A stretch of DNA of 64,000 nucleotides from Hyphomicrobiales bacterium (GTDB taxonomy: Bacteria > Pseudomonadota > Alphaproteobacteria > Rhizobiales > Rhizobiaceae): assembly GCA_026400435.1 (NCBI GenBank), contig JAPLOZ010000025.1:1-64000 (forward strand), written 5' to 3'. How positions within the stretch are numbered: the first letter of the stretch is position 1; each line of letters starts with the position of its first letter. Both the position numbers and the translations under genes were made by a program. Below are positions 18,675-26,962 of the stretch, piece by piece. Under the pieces are notes generated by a model. It was given only the letters and a program-made list of their open reading frames with translations, was not told the DNA's origin and did not search any database.

Positions 18675-19277
18675 ATGTCCAAACCAAAGATCGGCGTGAT
18701 CGTAGGTTCGACCCGCGCCACCCGTTTCGCCGACAAGCCGGCGGAATGGATCGCCAGCATAGCAAAGGCACGCGGCGATTTCGACGTCGAGATCGTCGAC
18801 CTGCGCGACTATCCGATGCCTTTCTTCGACGAGGTCGCCTCTTCACTCTGGGCGCCGTCCAAGAACGAGGTGGCGCTGCGCTGGCAGAAGAAGGTCGCCG
18901 AACTCGACGGTTTCGTCGTGATTGCCGCCGAATACAATCGCGGCCCGACGGCGGTGCTGAAGAACGCGCTCGACTACGCCTATACGGAATGGAACCGCAA
19001 GCCGGTGACCTTCGTGGGCTACGGCGGCGTCGGTGGCGCGCGCGCGGTGGAGCAGCTTCGTCTGCATGCCGTCGAGCTGCAGATGGCGCCGGTACGCAAT
19101 GCCGTGCACATCGGCGGAGCCGACTTCATGGGTGTCTGGCAGCAGGGCAAGAAGCTCGAGGACCTCGAGCATCTCCACCAGGCTGCGACAGTGGCGCTGG
19201 ACGACCTCGCCTGGTGGGCGAAGGCGCTGCTGAAGGCGCGCGCCGAGGACCTCGTGGCGAAGCAGGCGGCTGAGTAG
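18675..19277 (+). CDS. NADPH-dependent FMN reductase / quinone reductase family protein
   Basis: 200 residues from ATG 18675 with AGGAG upstream. The flavodoxin-like NAD(P)H:FMN reductase fold is shown by KIGVIVGSTRATRFADKPAE (FMN phosphate loop GSTR), DGFVVIAAEYNRGPTAVLKN followed by ALDYAYTEW, and KPVTFVGYGGVGGARAVEQL. Members reduce quinones, chromate, azo dyes or FMN with NAD(P)H. Likely repressed by the divergent HxlR regulator, so probably induced by electrophiles or quinones. Confidence 0.93.
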   Translation: MSKPKIGVIVGSTRATRFADKPAEWIASIAKARGDFDVEIVDLRDYPMPFFDEVASSLWAPSKNEVALRWQKKVAELDGFVVIAAEYNRGPTAVLKNALDYAYTEWNRKPVTFVGYGGVGGARAVEQLRLHAVELQMAPVRNAVHIGGADFMGVWQQGKKLEDLEHLHQAATVALDDLAWWAKALLKARAEDLVAKQAAE

Positions 19278-19301
19278 GCTTTCATCGGACGTGCGACGTC
19301 A

Positions 19302-19334
19302 AAAGGGGTGGCTTGGGCCGCCCCTTTTCATTTG
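19302..19334. terminator. Bidirectional intrinsic terminator
   Basis: A 12-bp stem (AAAAGGGGTGGC at 19302-19313 pairing with GCCGCCCCTTTT at 19318-19329, one G-U) with a TTGG loop sits between the converging FMN reductase and CNNM genes. A-tract on one side and T-rich sequence on the other fit termination in both directions. Confidence 0.85.
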
Positions 19335-19347
19335 CCCGGGCTGGTCA

Positions 19348-20655
19348 TCAGGTCTTCGCCCTGCGGTGGACGCCCGGCAGGCGCGAGGCGATGATCTTGT
19401 CGATGCGGCGTCCGTCGAGATCGACCACTTCGAAGCGGTAGCCCTGCGCATCGACGCATTCGCCGGTCGCGGGCAGGCGATGGAGCAGCGAGAGGATGTA
19501 GCCGGCGACCGTTTCGTAGTCGCGGGTCTCGGGCAGGTCGATGCCGAGCTGCTCGGCCATCTCGTCGGCCGGCATGTAGCCGGCAAGCAGCCACGAGCCG
19601 TCCTCGCGGCGGACGGACGGCGGTTCGTCCTCCTCGTCGAGATCGGAGCGGAAGACGCCGGTGATGGCCGCCAGGATGTCGGCCGGCGTGACGATGCCTT
19701 CGAAATGGCCGTATTCGTCATGCACAAGCGCCACCGGCACTTCGGATTCCTTCAGCGAGGTAAGCACGTCCAGCGCGTCGGCCTGGTCGTGCACGATGGG
19801 GGCAGGGCGCAGATGCTTGCGCGGTTCGTAGCCTTGGCCACCGAGCAGCGCGGCGAGCAGATCGCGCGTCTTCACGACGCCGATCATGCTGTCGACCGCG
19901 CCCTCGCCGACCGGAAGGCGGGAATGCTGCGTTTCCATCAACATCTTCTTCGCGGTCGCTTCGTCCCATTCGAGGTTCAGCCAGTCGATCTCGGTGCGCG
20001 GCGTCATCACGCCGCGAACGGCGCGGTCGCCAAGGCGCATGACGCCGGCGATCATGCGGCGTTCGTCGGATTCGATCGTGCCGTGATGCTCGGCCTCCGC
20101 GACCAGCATCTTGATCTCCTCGTCGGTGACCTTTTCGTCGTTGCCGCCCGACTGGCCCAGCAGCCACAGCAGCGCCCGCCCCGAGAAATCGAGTAGGAAG
20201 ACCAGCGGCAGGGCTATCTTCGAGAGGACGGTCATCGCTGGTGCGACCATGACGGCGATGCGCTCGGGGTCACGTAGCGCGATCTGCTTGGGCACCAGTT
20301 CGCCGACGATCAGCGAGGCGTAGGTGATGGCCGCCACGACGATGCCGACGCCGAGCGTGCTGGCGAGCGCCGGCGAAAACCCCGAGGCGGCCAGGGATGC
20401 CGTCAGCCGCTCGCCAAGCGTGGCGCCAGAAAACGCGCCAGACAGCACACCGACCAGCGTGATGCCGATCTGTACGGTTGACAGGAAGCGTCCAGGATTG
20501 GCGCCGAGCGCCAGCGCGCGGCCTGCGCCGTGCACGTTGCGGTCGATCATCGCCTTGAGGCGGGCGGGGCGGGCGGAGACAACGGCCAGTTCCGACATGG
20601 CCAGGAGGCCGTTCACGCAGATCAGGACGACGACAATCGCGATTTCAAGCAGCAT
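19348..20655 (-). CDS. CNNM/CorC (hemolysin C-like) membrane protein with CBS pair
   Basis: 435 residues. The N-terminal DUF21/CNNM domain has about four hydrophobic helices (IAIVVVLICVNGLLAMSELA first, with the conserved NxxxxMSE), then GELVPKQIALRDPERIA. A CBS pair follows (RGVMTPRTEIDWLNLEWDEA; VALVHDEYGHFEGIVTPADI) and a CorC_HlyC domain (DGSWLLAGYMPADEMAEQLG). Such proteins are linked to divalent cation (Mg2+/Co2+) export or homeostasis; the hemolysin label is historical. Single gene, leftward. Confidence 0.92.
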   Translation of the reverse strand: MLLEIAIVVVLICVNGLLAMSELAVVSARPARLKAMIDRNVHGAGRALALGANPGRFLSTVQIGITLVGVLSGAFSGATLGERLTASLAASGFSPALASTLGVGIVVAAITYASLIVGELVPKQIALRDPERIAVMVAPAMTVLSKIALPLVFLLDFSGRALLWLLGQSGGNDEKVTDEEIKMLVAEAEHHGTIESDERRMIAGVMRLGDRAVRGVMTPRTEIDWLNLEWDEATAKKMLMETQHSRLPVGEGAVDSMIGVVKTRDLLAALLGGQGYEPRKHLRPAPIVHDQADALDVLTSLKESEVPVALVHDEYGHFEGIVTPADILAAITGVFRSDLDEEDEPPSVRREDGSWLLAGYMPADEMAEQLGIDLPETRDYETVAGYILSLLHRLPATGECVDAQGYRFEVVDLDGRRIDKIIASRLPGVHRRAKT

Positions 20656-20726
20656 CGATGGTCAATAGCACTCCGACCGCACTGCACAAAATAGGGATTG
20701 CAAAGAAATTCGGCAGTGTTTCCAGG

Positions 20727-21464
20727 TTATTTCGGCGGGTCGAGCACGCCGACCATGATCTTGCCGTCGGTGAAATAGGGATCGCCGCCGCCGTTGCGGC
20801 CGTCCTTGGTGGCTCCGGAGCCCTCGATCTCGTAGCTGGAGCTTATCCAGCCGGCTTTCTTGAGGTCGGCGATGACGAGGTCGCGCTCCGCGTCGAGATC
20901 GGGTCCGATGTGATGCGTAATCTGGCCGGTATCGTGGCTGAAGCCTACGCCGCGATCGAAGCTGGCCGAGGCAAGCCATAGCGGCCGGCCGTCAGCCGTC
21001 TGATCCTGGACCGGATCGGTTCGCCACAACCGTATGTGGTTGCGCTGGTCGGCGCTTCCACCGACCGGCTTCTCGAAAGCCAGATCCTGACGCCTGCCGT
21101 CATAGATGAGGGTCGAGACTGGAGCATCGGGGTCGGCAATGTGCAGCGCTACGCTGATGCCGATCTCGATGCTGGTCTTCAGCGTGATCGCGTCGGCGGG
21201 CCGCCATCCGGCCGCCGCGAAAGCCCGCAGCACGTCGTCTCGCGCGCCGACGAGGCCGACATTCAGCGGATCGCCTGGAATGCCGTCGGTGGTGGTCGTG
21301 CGCATGGTGAGGTGCTCAACGCCGCCATCGTGGACCCACCAGAATTCGGGCGCCGCTATATAAGCGACGGCGAGATAGGCAAGCAAGGCGACGAGGCTGA
21401 TGGTTGCGGCCCTGCGGCTGCGCCTGGGATGGTGTTTCCTGCCGTCCGCCGGGGTTGTCGTCAT
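20727..21464 (-). CDS. LssY C-terminal domain protein
   Basis: 245 residues. An N-terminal TM segment (ATISLVALLAYLAVAYIAAP) anchors a periplasmic domain with the LssY-C pattern GDPLNVGLVGARDDVLRAFA then AGWRPADAITLKTSIEIG, and SFDRGVGFSHDTGQITHHIG toward the end. In other bacteria this domain is fused to DedA or PAP2 membrane domains; here it is alone. Function unknown. Confidence 0.85.
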   Translation of the reverse strand: MTTTPADGRKHHPRRSRRAATISLVALLAYLAVAYIAAPEFWWVHDGGVEHLTMRTTTTDGIPGDPLNVGLVGARDDVLRAFAAAGWRPADAITLKTSIEIGISVALHIADPDAPVSTLIYDGRRQDLAFEKPVGGSADQRNHIRLWRTDPVQDQTADGRPLWLASASFDRGVGFSHDTGQITHHIGPDLDAERDLVIADLKKAGWISSSYEIEGSGATKDGRNGGGDPYFTDGKIMVGVLDPPK

Positions 21465-21509
21465 TGCCGCAGACTATGACGGTTCGTACCGCGCTGGAAG
21501 AGGTCAGCG

Positions 21510-22430
21510 TCAGCGGCACGCGACGTAGTTGTTGCGACGCTGCTTGATGTCGAAGTGGAAATGGTTGCGGTGGTCGTAGTTGTAGCCGGGACCGAGCACT
21601 GTGTTGAAATACTGGCAGCCATCGGCGCGGACATTGTTGAGGAAACCACGCTCGCGAAACGAAAACAGGCCGGGTTTCCTGACGTCGATGTCCTTGCCGT
21701 TGTTCAGGTCGATGCTCATGATGTCGAGCGCGTTGCCCTTGCCGTGCTCGGACAGCACGCCGCGGCCGTCGGCAATCTTGCGGCAGGAATAGCTGGATCC
21801 CTGGTTGATGGTCCTGACGCCCGAGAAATAGCGCCTTCGGGCGGACGGAATGAGTTCGTTCTTCGTCCACTGCGCGAAGGTCAGCGCCATGGCGCAGGTC
21901 AGCGTGGCGGCTGGTTTCATCTCGACGCTACCGATCGCCGACACCTTGACGGGGTGATCGATGCCGCACTGGCCTTCCTGTATCGGCCGTACGTCGACAT
22001 AGGCGACCTTGAGCGTCTTAAGCTCGCGGCGACAATCGACTTCATCGGACGGCAGGATGTTGTCTTGCGGCGCGACCGGCTGATCCAAGCGCGGATAGCC
22101 CACGAGATAGGGATCGGACGGGACGAGGGTCTGGAGGCCGCCGCCGCGCGGCATGACCGCGGCAGTCTCAGGGTTCATCTGCGGGGCCTGCTCGAACCGC
22201 GGCGCAGGCGGCGCTTCGAGGCGCGAAACAGGCTGCTCGAAGCGCGCAACCGAGGCCGTGGCAGAGCCGACGTCGACGGCAGGCTCGAGTGACAGCACGC
22301 TGCCGGTCGTGCAGGCAGCGACAAAGACCGCAAGCAGCGTCAACGCACCTGCGCCGAAGAGGCCGGGCACCTTGCGCGGCGCACCCGCAGGGGTCAGCGG
22401 GCGGCGATATTTCGCCATCTGGGACGCCAT
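21510..22430 (-). CDS. Extensin-like family lipoprotein, copy 1
   Basis: About 306 residues from ATG 22430, with GGAG upstream. An N-terminal hydrophobic stretch ends in a lipobox-like AVFVAACTTGS, so a lipoprotein in the periplasm is expected. The C-terminal extensin-like domain starts near VDCRRELKTLKVAYVDV and has SEHGKGNALDIMSIDL, then YNTVLGPG-like FNTVLGPGYNYDHRNHFHFD, a His/Asp-rich motif reminiscent of metal-dependent peptidases of the LAS type. Role in cell-wall metabolism is inferred. It is 66 bp downstream of the second copy and probably part of one operon. Confidence 0.88.
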   Translation of the reverse strand: MASQMAKYRRPLTPAGAPRKVPGLFGAGALTLLAVFVAACTTGSVLSLEPAVDVGSATASVARFEQPVSRLEAPPAPRFEQAPQMNPETAAVMPRGGGLQTLVPSDPYLVGYPRLDQPVAPQDNILPSDEVDCRRELKTLKVAYVDVRPIQEGQCGIDHPVKVSAIGSVEMKPAATLTCAMALTFAQWTKNELIPSARRRYFSGVRTINQGSSYSCRKIADGRGVLSEHGKGNALDIMSIDLNNGKDIDVRKPGLFSFRERGFLNNVRADGCQYFNTVLGPGYNYDHRNHFHFDIKQRRNNYVACR

Positions 22431-22562
22431 CTGGGCTCCGAAACTCGTACACAAAGAGCGCCAGCGACAGCCGGACCATGCTCTGGAGAGTTCCAAGTCT
22501 AGAGCCGAATTGTAAAGGAAAGCTCAGCGAGTCAATTTACGCGTGCGGCCAAATTGCGGCGA

Positions 22563-23705
22563 TCACTCGCACACGATGCCGCCGTTGCGGCGCGGTGCGA
22601 GGTCCAGGTGGAGGTGCCCGGAATGGTCGGGGTCGCCGGGTCCGAGAACCGTTTTGAACGGGCCGCAAGCCGACCGGCGCACTGTGTCGACGAACTTTCC
22701 GTCCTTCTCCGGCGGATCAAGCTCGACGGCGACCGACGTGCCGTCGGCGAGCGTGAAGGAGGCGATGTCCAGCGCATTGCCGAATGCATGCTCGGACAGT
22801 GTGCGCGTGCCGGCGCGCGGCCGGCATACATAGGCCGAAGCGTGCGCAACCGATTTGAGCTTCTGGCGGAAAATCTTCTGGGCGTGCGGCGAGATCACAT
22901 CCTTTGCGAACCGCGCGGTGGCCTCCGCCATGGCGCAGTTCATCTCCGCCTCGGGCTGCAGGCCGATGTTGCCGCCAAGCGATTTGACAGTCAGCGGATA
23001 CGGAATGGAGCAGCCTTCCGGGTCGGACTCGGCCTTGTGCTCGGTGAACGCGACGCCGAGTTCGGTCAGGCGACGACGGCAGGCGGCTTCCTCGGTGGGC
23101 AATACGCCGGAGGGATCGGGTACATCGGCCGAGCGCGGATCAGGTTGAAACGGCGGTTCGGCCGGCTTTGCGATATCGGGTGCGACTGCATCCGGGGTCG
23201 GTATATCGGGGCGCGGTTCCGGCTTGGGCGGGTCGATGGGTTCCACGACCTGAGGCTGGGTATCGTCGGGGCGCAATTCGGGTTTGGGCGGCTCGACAGG
23301 TGCAGCCTCAAGGACTTTGTCGGGCACCGCTTCGTCAGGCACCGCGTCGGGCACCTTGTCGGGTGATGGCTTTGCCTCCTGAACCGGAACCTCCTGCGGC
23401 TTCTCTTCGGGCAGGGTCGGCGTGGCTTCGGGCAAGGCTGCGCCCGATGCGGCACCCGATTCCGGGGCACGGGGGGTGGCAGCCTGTGGCACGGGAGCGG
23501 TTTCGGGCAGACGGATAGCCTGGCCTTTTGATCCGGCAGCAGCGCGGGACTTGCGCTTTTTTGCAGGTTTGGGGTGATCCGGAGCAAACACTTTCTCCAG
23601 CCAACCCGGCGCCGCGAAAGATTGCGCCGGGGCGATTGCGAGCGCTCCGCAAATCGCTACAGCCAACGCAAATCGAGAAATGGATAGACCGCCCATGCGC
23701 ATCAA
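22563..23705 (-). CDS. Extensin-like family protein, copy 2, with Pro/Glu-rich linker
   Basis: 380 residues. A signal peptide (FALAVAICGALAIAPAQSFA, cleavage after SFA) is followed by a low-complexity Pro/Glu/Ala/Lys region (about 45-200) and an extensin-like C-terminal domain: EEAACRRRLTELGVAFTEHK, TLSEHAFGNALDIASFTLAD, FKTVLGPGDPDHSGHLHLDL. The shared SEH-GNALDI and H-x-H-x-D landmarks show it is a paralogue of the next gene. The Pro-rich linker is suited to crossing peptidoglycan. Confidence 0.88.
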   Translation of the reverse strand: MMRMGGLSISRFALAVAICGALAIAPAQSFAAPGWLEKVFAPDHPKPAKKRKSRAAAGSKGQAIRLPETAPVPQAATPRAPESGAASGAALPEATPTLPEEKPQEVPVQEAKPSPDKVPDAVPDEAVPDKVLEAAPVEPPKPELRPDDTQPQVVEPIDPPKPEPRPDIPTPDAVAPDIAKPAEPPFQPDPRSADVPDPSGVLPTEEAACRRRLTELGVAFTEHKAESDPEGCSIPYPLTVKSLGGNIGLQPEAEMNCAMAEATARFAKDVISPHAQKIFRQKLKSVAHASAYVCRPRAGTRTLSEHAFGNALDIASFTLADGTSVAVELDPPEKDGKFVDTVRRSACGPFKTVLGPGDPDHSGHLHLDLAPRRNGGIVCE

Positions 23706-23757
23706 CGAGCAGGCTTGAGAGTGGTTGCCCGGCGACCCTCGGCGGGGCCTTCACGAT

Positions 23758-24177
23758 TCATTGCGCGGCTGAAACCCCAATTGCCTCAAGGCCCTCTTCC
23801 AGCCAGTCGCCCAGCATCGGCATGCCGAGCAGGTAGCGGGTCGGCCGGTAGTTGCGCTGCCGTGCCTCCGCGACGGCGTCGGCGAATTCTGCCGGCTCGT
23901 AGTCGCCGCGGCCGATCCAGGTCAGCGCGATCAGTTCGGCCGCTTCGTCTACGTTCAACGCGCGCACGATCTGACGTAACTCGCGCTCGGTCTGATCCTC
24001 CGTCTCCTCCTCGGCGAGTCCATCGTGATGATGGCCCTCATGAGCCTCGCCGTCGATCTCGACCTCGTGCTCGGCACCGTCGTCATAATCCTCGTTGACG
24101 GCGGCACTGACCGTGCGCGCCTTTTCGACGATCAGGCGGACGGTGTCGGGCGCGATGGTAAGGTCCCAGACCTGCAC
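23758..24177 (-). CDS. DUF3775 domain protein
   Basis: 139 residues from the GTG at 24177. The pattern is DLTIAPDTVRLIVEKARTVS at the start, an acidic His-rich middle (GEAHEGHHHDGLAEEE), then RALNVDEAAELIALTWIGRG followed by DYEPAEFADAVAEA, typical of DUF3775. A longer start at 24261 (MHADGRLHWGLLF) is possible but adds non-family residues. Function unknown; it lies downstream of the permease gene on the same strand. Confidence 0.78.
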   Translation of the reverse strand: MQVWDLTIAPDTVRLIVEKARTVSAAVNEDYDDGAEHEVEIDGEAHEGHHHDGLAEEETEDQTERELRQIVRALNVDEAAELIALTWIGRGDYEPAEFADAVAEARQRNYRPTRYLLGMPMLGDWLEEGLEAIGVSAAQ

Positions 24178-24286
24178 GACAGGCTTCTGCAAGCGGCGCT
24201 CCCATTGTTCGCGCCAGTAAACAAACAGAAGCCCCCAATGTAAACGCCCGTCCGCATGCATACCCTGGCAGGCGCCGGCGTGCGCC

Positions 24287-25513
24287 TTACAACGGCACCA
24301 GACCGGTGACCCAGAGCCAGGCAACCGTCACCAGGAGGCTGAATAGGGTCATCGGGATGCCGGAACGCGCGAAATCGACGAAACCGAGCCTGACGCCACA
24401 GGCCGATGCGCGCTCGGCGACGATGATGTTGCAGAGCGAACCGGTGAGCAACAGGTTTCCGGCGAAGGTCGACAACAACGCAAGCGCGGTCAGAACGCCG
24501 TCGGAAAGGTCCGGCACGAGCTTGATCATCAGAATTACAGCCGGCACGTTGCCGATGGTGTTGGAAGCGGCAAGCGTCAGCGGCGCGAGCACAGAGAGAC
24601 GGTCGGGAAGCAGCCCCCGGGCCGCCAGCCAGGCAAGACCATCCTGCGACAGGCCTGTCTTGGCGAAAGACGCGGTTATGCCGAACAGGCAGACGAAAAG
24701 CAAAAGCAACTGCCAGTCGACGGCGCCGATCATGTTGCGCGAGGAAAGCCGGCGCGACAGGAGCAGCAGGCCGGCGATGGCGAGCGCCGAAAGCTCGCGC
24801 GGGAGCGGCGTCAGGAAAAGCCCGATCAGCACGGCGACGGCAGCAATGCCCTTCCACAGCTGGAAGCGGTCGATTTGCGGCGGCACCGTGCCCTCCGGCG
24901 CCTTGCCGCTGCCTGCTGTCAGCCGCCATGTGGCGATGACCGCCACGAATGTTATCACCAGGCATGCGATGGTCGGCGGGATGGCGAAGGCGAGGTATTT
25001 CCAGAAATCGAGCCCGCCTGCCTGGCCGATCAGGATGTTCTGCGGATTGCCGATCAGGGTGGCTGCGGAGCCAGCGTTGGCGGCTCCCGCAAGTCCGATA
25101 AGGTAGGGGCGCGGGTCGAGCTTTTCCGACATGAGTCCGGCGGCGACGAGCGGCGTCAGCGCAAACACGACTACATCGTTTGTGAAGATCGCCGCAAGCA
25201 CGCCGGTGACTGCGATCAGTACGGCGAGAAGGCGCTTGGGATTGCGCGCGGCATGCACCACCTTGTGGGCGATCCAGCCGTAGAAGCCGGAATGCTCGAA
25301 CTGTGCCGAGAGGATCATCAGCGCGAACAGCAGCGCGATGGTGGGGACGTCGATGGCGGCGCCTGCCTCTGCCAGCGAAAGATCCTCGGACGCGAGAAGG
25401 GCGATCAGGCCAAGCAGCGCCACGCCGGTCCGGTCAACGGCGAGGCCGGGTATGCGGCCGAGCGCCATGCCCAAATAGACCAGAACAAAGACGGCGACTG
25501 AGAGCGTTGTCAT
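24287..25513 (-). CDS. SLC13/ArsB-NhaD type anion permease
   Basis: 408 residues and 11-12 hydrophobic segments. Ion-transporter superfamily motifs: DVPTIALLFALMILSAQFEH, IFTNDVVVFALTPLVAAGLM (the hairpin with TND), AGAANAGSAATLIGNPQNIL and in the second repeat LAASNTIGNVPAVILMIKLV. The inverted-repeat topology supports an inner-membrane Na+- or H+-coupled anion transporter (dicarboxylate, arsenite or similar). Substrate cannot be assigned; no arsenic genes are adjacent. Confidence 0.87.
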   Translation of the reverse strand: MTTLSVAVFVLVYLGMALGRIPGLAVDRTGVALLGLIALLASEDLSLAEAGAAIDVPTIALLFALMILSAQFEHSGFYGWIAHKVVHAARNPKRLLAVLIAVTGVLAAIFTNDVVVFALTPLVAAGLMSEKLDPRPYLIGLAGAANAGSAATLIGNPQNILIGQAGGLDFWKYLAFAIPPTIACLVITFVAVIATWRLTAGSGKAPEGTVPPQIDRFQLWKGIAAVAVLIGLFLTPLPRELSALAIAGLLLLSRRLSSRNMIGAVDWQLLLLFVCLFGITASFAKTGLSQDGLAWLAARGLLPDRLSVLAPLTLAASNTIGNVPAVILMIKLVPDLSDGVLTALALLSTFAGNLLLTGSLCNIIVAERASACGVRLGFVDFARSGIPMTLFSLLVTVAWLWVTGLVPL

Positions 25514-25698
25514 TCGGATGCCCTAGGGGAACCAATTGGATTTTCAGCCGGCGGCAGGAGGAGCCGGCTATGAAATAGCGCAGTCGAGTGGATTGTGCGC
25601 GGGGACGCTGAAAATTTTGCGTGCTGCTGTCTCGCTGCGTGAGCCTTGCCAGCACCCGCCGCAAGCGGCAAGGATCGGCGCCACCGAGGAGGAACGCT

Positions 25699-26568
25699 AT
25701 GTCGCTCAAGGGCAAGACGCTTTTCATTTCCGGCGGGTCGCGCGGGATCGGGCTGGCGATCGCGCTGCGCGCCGCGCGCGACGGCGCAAATGTGACGATC
25801 GCGGCCAAGACCGCCGAGCCGCATCCGAAACTTCCGGGCACCATCTATTCAGCCGCCGAAGAGATCGGGAAAGCAGGCGGCAAGGCGCTGCCTGTACTTT
25901 GCGACATACGCGATGAGGCGCAGGTCCTCGATGCAGTGGCCAAGACGGTCGATACATTCGGCGGCATCGACATCTGCGTCAACAATGCGAGCGCCATCAA
26001 CCTGACCGGCACGCTGCAAACCGACATGAAGCGCTACGACCTGATGCATCAGATCAACACGCGCGGCACGTTCCTGGTGTCGAAGACCTGCATCCCGCAC
26101 CTGAAGAGGGCGGCCAATCCGCATATATTGAACCTCGCGCCACCGCTCGACATGAAGGCGAAGTGGTTCAAGGGGCACGTCGCCTACACCATGGCGAAGT
26201 TCGGCATGTCGATGTGCACGCTCGGCATGAGCGCCGAGTTCGCGAAAGACGGTATCGCGGTCAACTCGCTTTGGCCGCTGACGGCAATCGACACGGCTGC
26301 CGTCCGCAACCTGCTCGGCGGCGAAACCGTGGCGGCGATGAGCCGTTCGCCGGAGATCCTGGCGGATGCGGCCTATGCGATCTTCAACCGGCCGTCGCGC
26401 GAGACCACAGGCAATTTCTTCATCGACGAGGAGGTGCTGCGCGCCGAAGGCATCAGCGACTTTTCGGTCTATGCGCCGCACGCCAAGGGGGCGCTGGCGG
26501 GCGACTTCTTTGTTCCCGATGCGGTGTTCGAGCGCAGTCCGACCAAGGTGGCACGGACGTTCGGTTGA
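25699..26568 (+). CDS. SDR-family oxidoreductase (HSDL2-like)
   Basis: 289 residues from ATG 25699, preceded by GAGGAAC. Rossmann TLFISGGSRGIGLAIALRAA, NNASAINLTGTLQT (NNA motif), catalytic YTMAKFG (Tyr-x3-Lys), but the Ser strand reads HILNLAPPLDM, with Ala/Pro at the usual Ser position, as in hydroxysteroid dehydrogenase-like 2 (HSDL2) proteins. The C-terminus has FFIDEEVLRAEGISDFSVYA. NAD(P)-dependent; substrate unknown. Confidence 0.9.
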   Translation: MSLKGKTLFISGGSRGIGLAIALRAARDGANVTIAAKTAEPHPKLPGTIYSAAEEIGKAGGKALPVLCDIRDEAQVLDAVAKTVDTFGGIDICVNNASAINLTGTLQTDMKRYDLMHQINTRGTFLVSKTCIPHLKRAANPHILNLAPPLDMKAKWFKGHVAYTMAKFGMSMCTLGMSAEFAKDGIAVNSLWPLTAIDTAAVRNLLGGETVAAMSRSPEILADAAYAIFNRPSRETTGNFFIDEEVLRAEGISDFSVYAPHAKGALAGDFFVPDAVFERSPTKVARTFG

Positions 26569-26962
26569 GCTGGCAGGTGGACGAAGAAACCCGGCCGGGG
26601 AGGGGGGAGCCGGCCGGGTTTCGATCCCGATTCCGGCAAAGCCGTCACGGGATAGGGCAGGGAAGCCTTGGCATGGAATCTGGGGTCGACCGCGCAGGAT
26701 TCAAGGGAGGGATATCAGGTGGCGCCGGGCAAGCCGCCGGCAGGGCAATCGGGGTAAAGCGGCCCGGGCACCCAACTGGCGGGAGGGAACCCGGGCCTGC
26801 CGGGAACGGATTTCCCAAGCCCCCGGCTCATCAAGCATCTGCCCAATGAAGGCCAAACCAAGGCATATGGCTGGTCCGCGGGGAGGAATCGCGCCGACCT
26901 GAACGCTCAAAGCCCGCATCGCCTCTCCCTGTCGGGGGGAGAGGGTGCGGCAAAGGTTCAGC
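26569..26962. other. Intergenic region with hairpins, between converging genes
   Basis: About 390 bp without a credible gene. Besides the terminator at 26587-26621 it holds GC-rich inverted repeats such as GCCCGGG (about 26779) with CCCGGGC further on, and a CTCTCCC/GGGAGAG hairpin near 26925. No RNA gene recognised. It is unlike the flanking genes in being packed with G-runs. Confidence 0.5.
26587..26621. terminator. Intrinsic terminator-like hairpin after the SDR gene
   Basis: Perfect 11-bp arms AAACCCGGCCG (26587-26597) and CGGCCGGGTTT (26611-26621) flank a 13-nt purine loop, 18 bp after the SDR stop. The A-rich left arm and T-rich right arm are symmetrical, so it could act on either strand. 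Confidence 0.65.

Noticed and set aside
25540-25575. AGCCGGC hairpin with TCCTCCTGCC minus-strand loop as an anti-SD sRNA
   Set aside because: Only one hairpin, no U-tract and no promoter seen; resemblance limited to the loop.
26587-26621. Second cuckoo-like sRNA
   Set aside because: The loop (GCTCCCCCCTCCC on the minus strand) is not CCTCCTCCC, and there is no paired hairpin, so it is kept as a terminator only.
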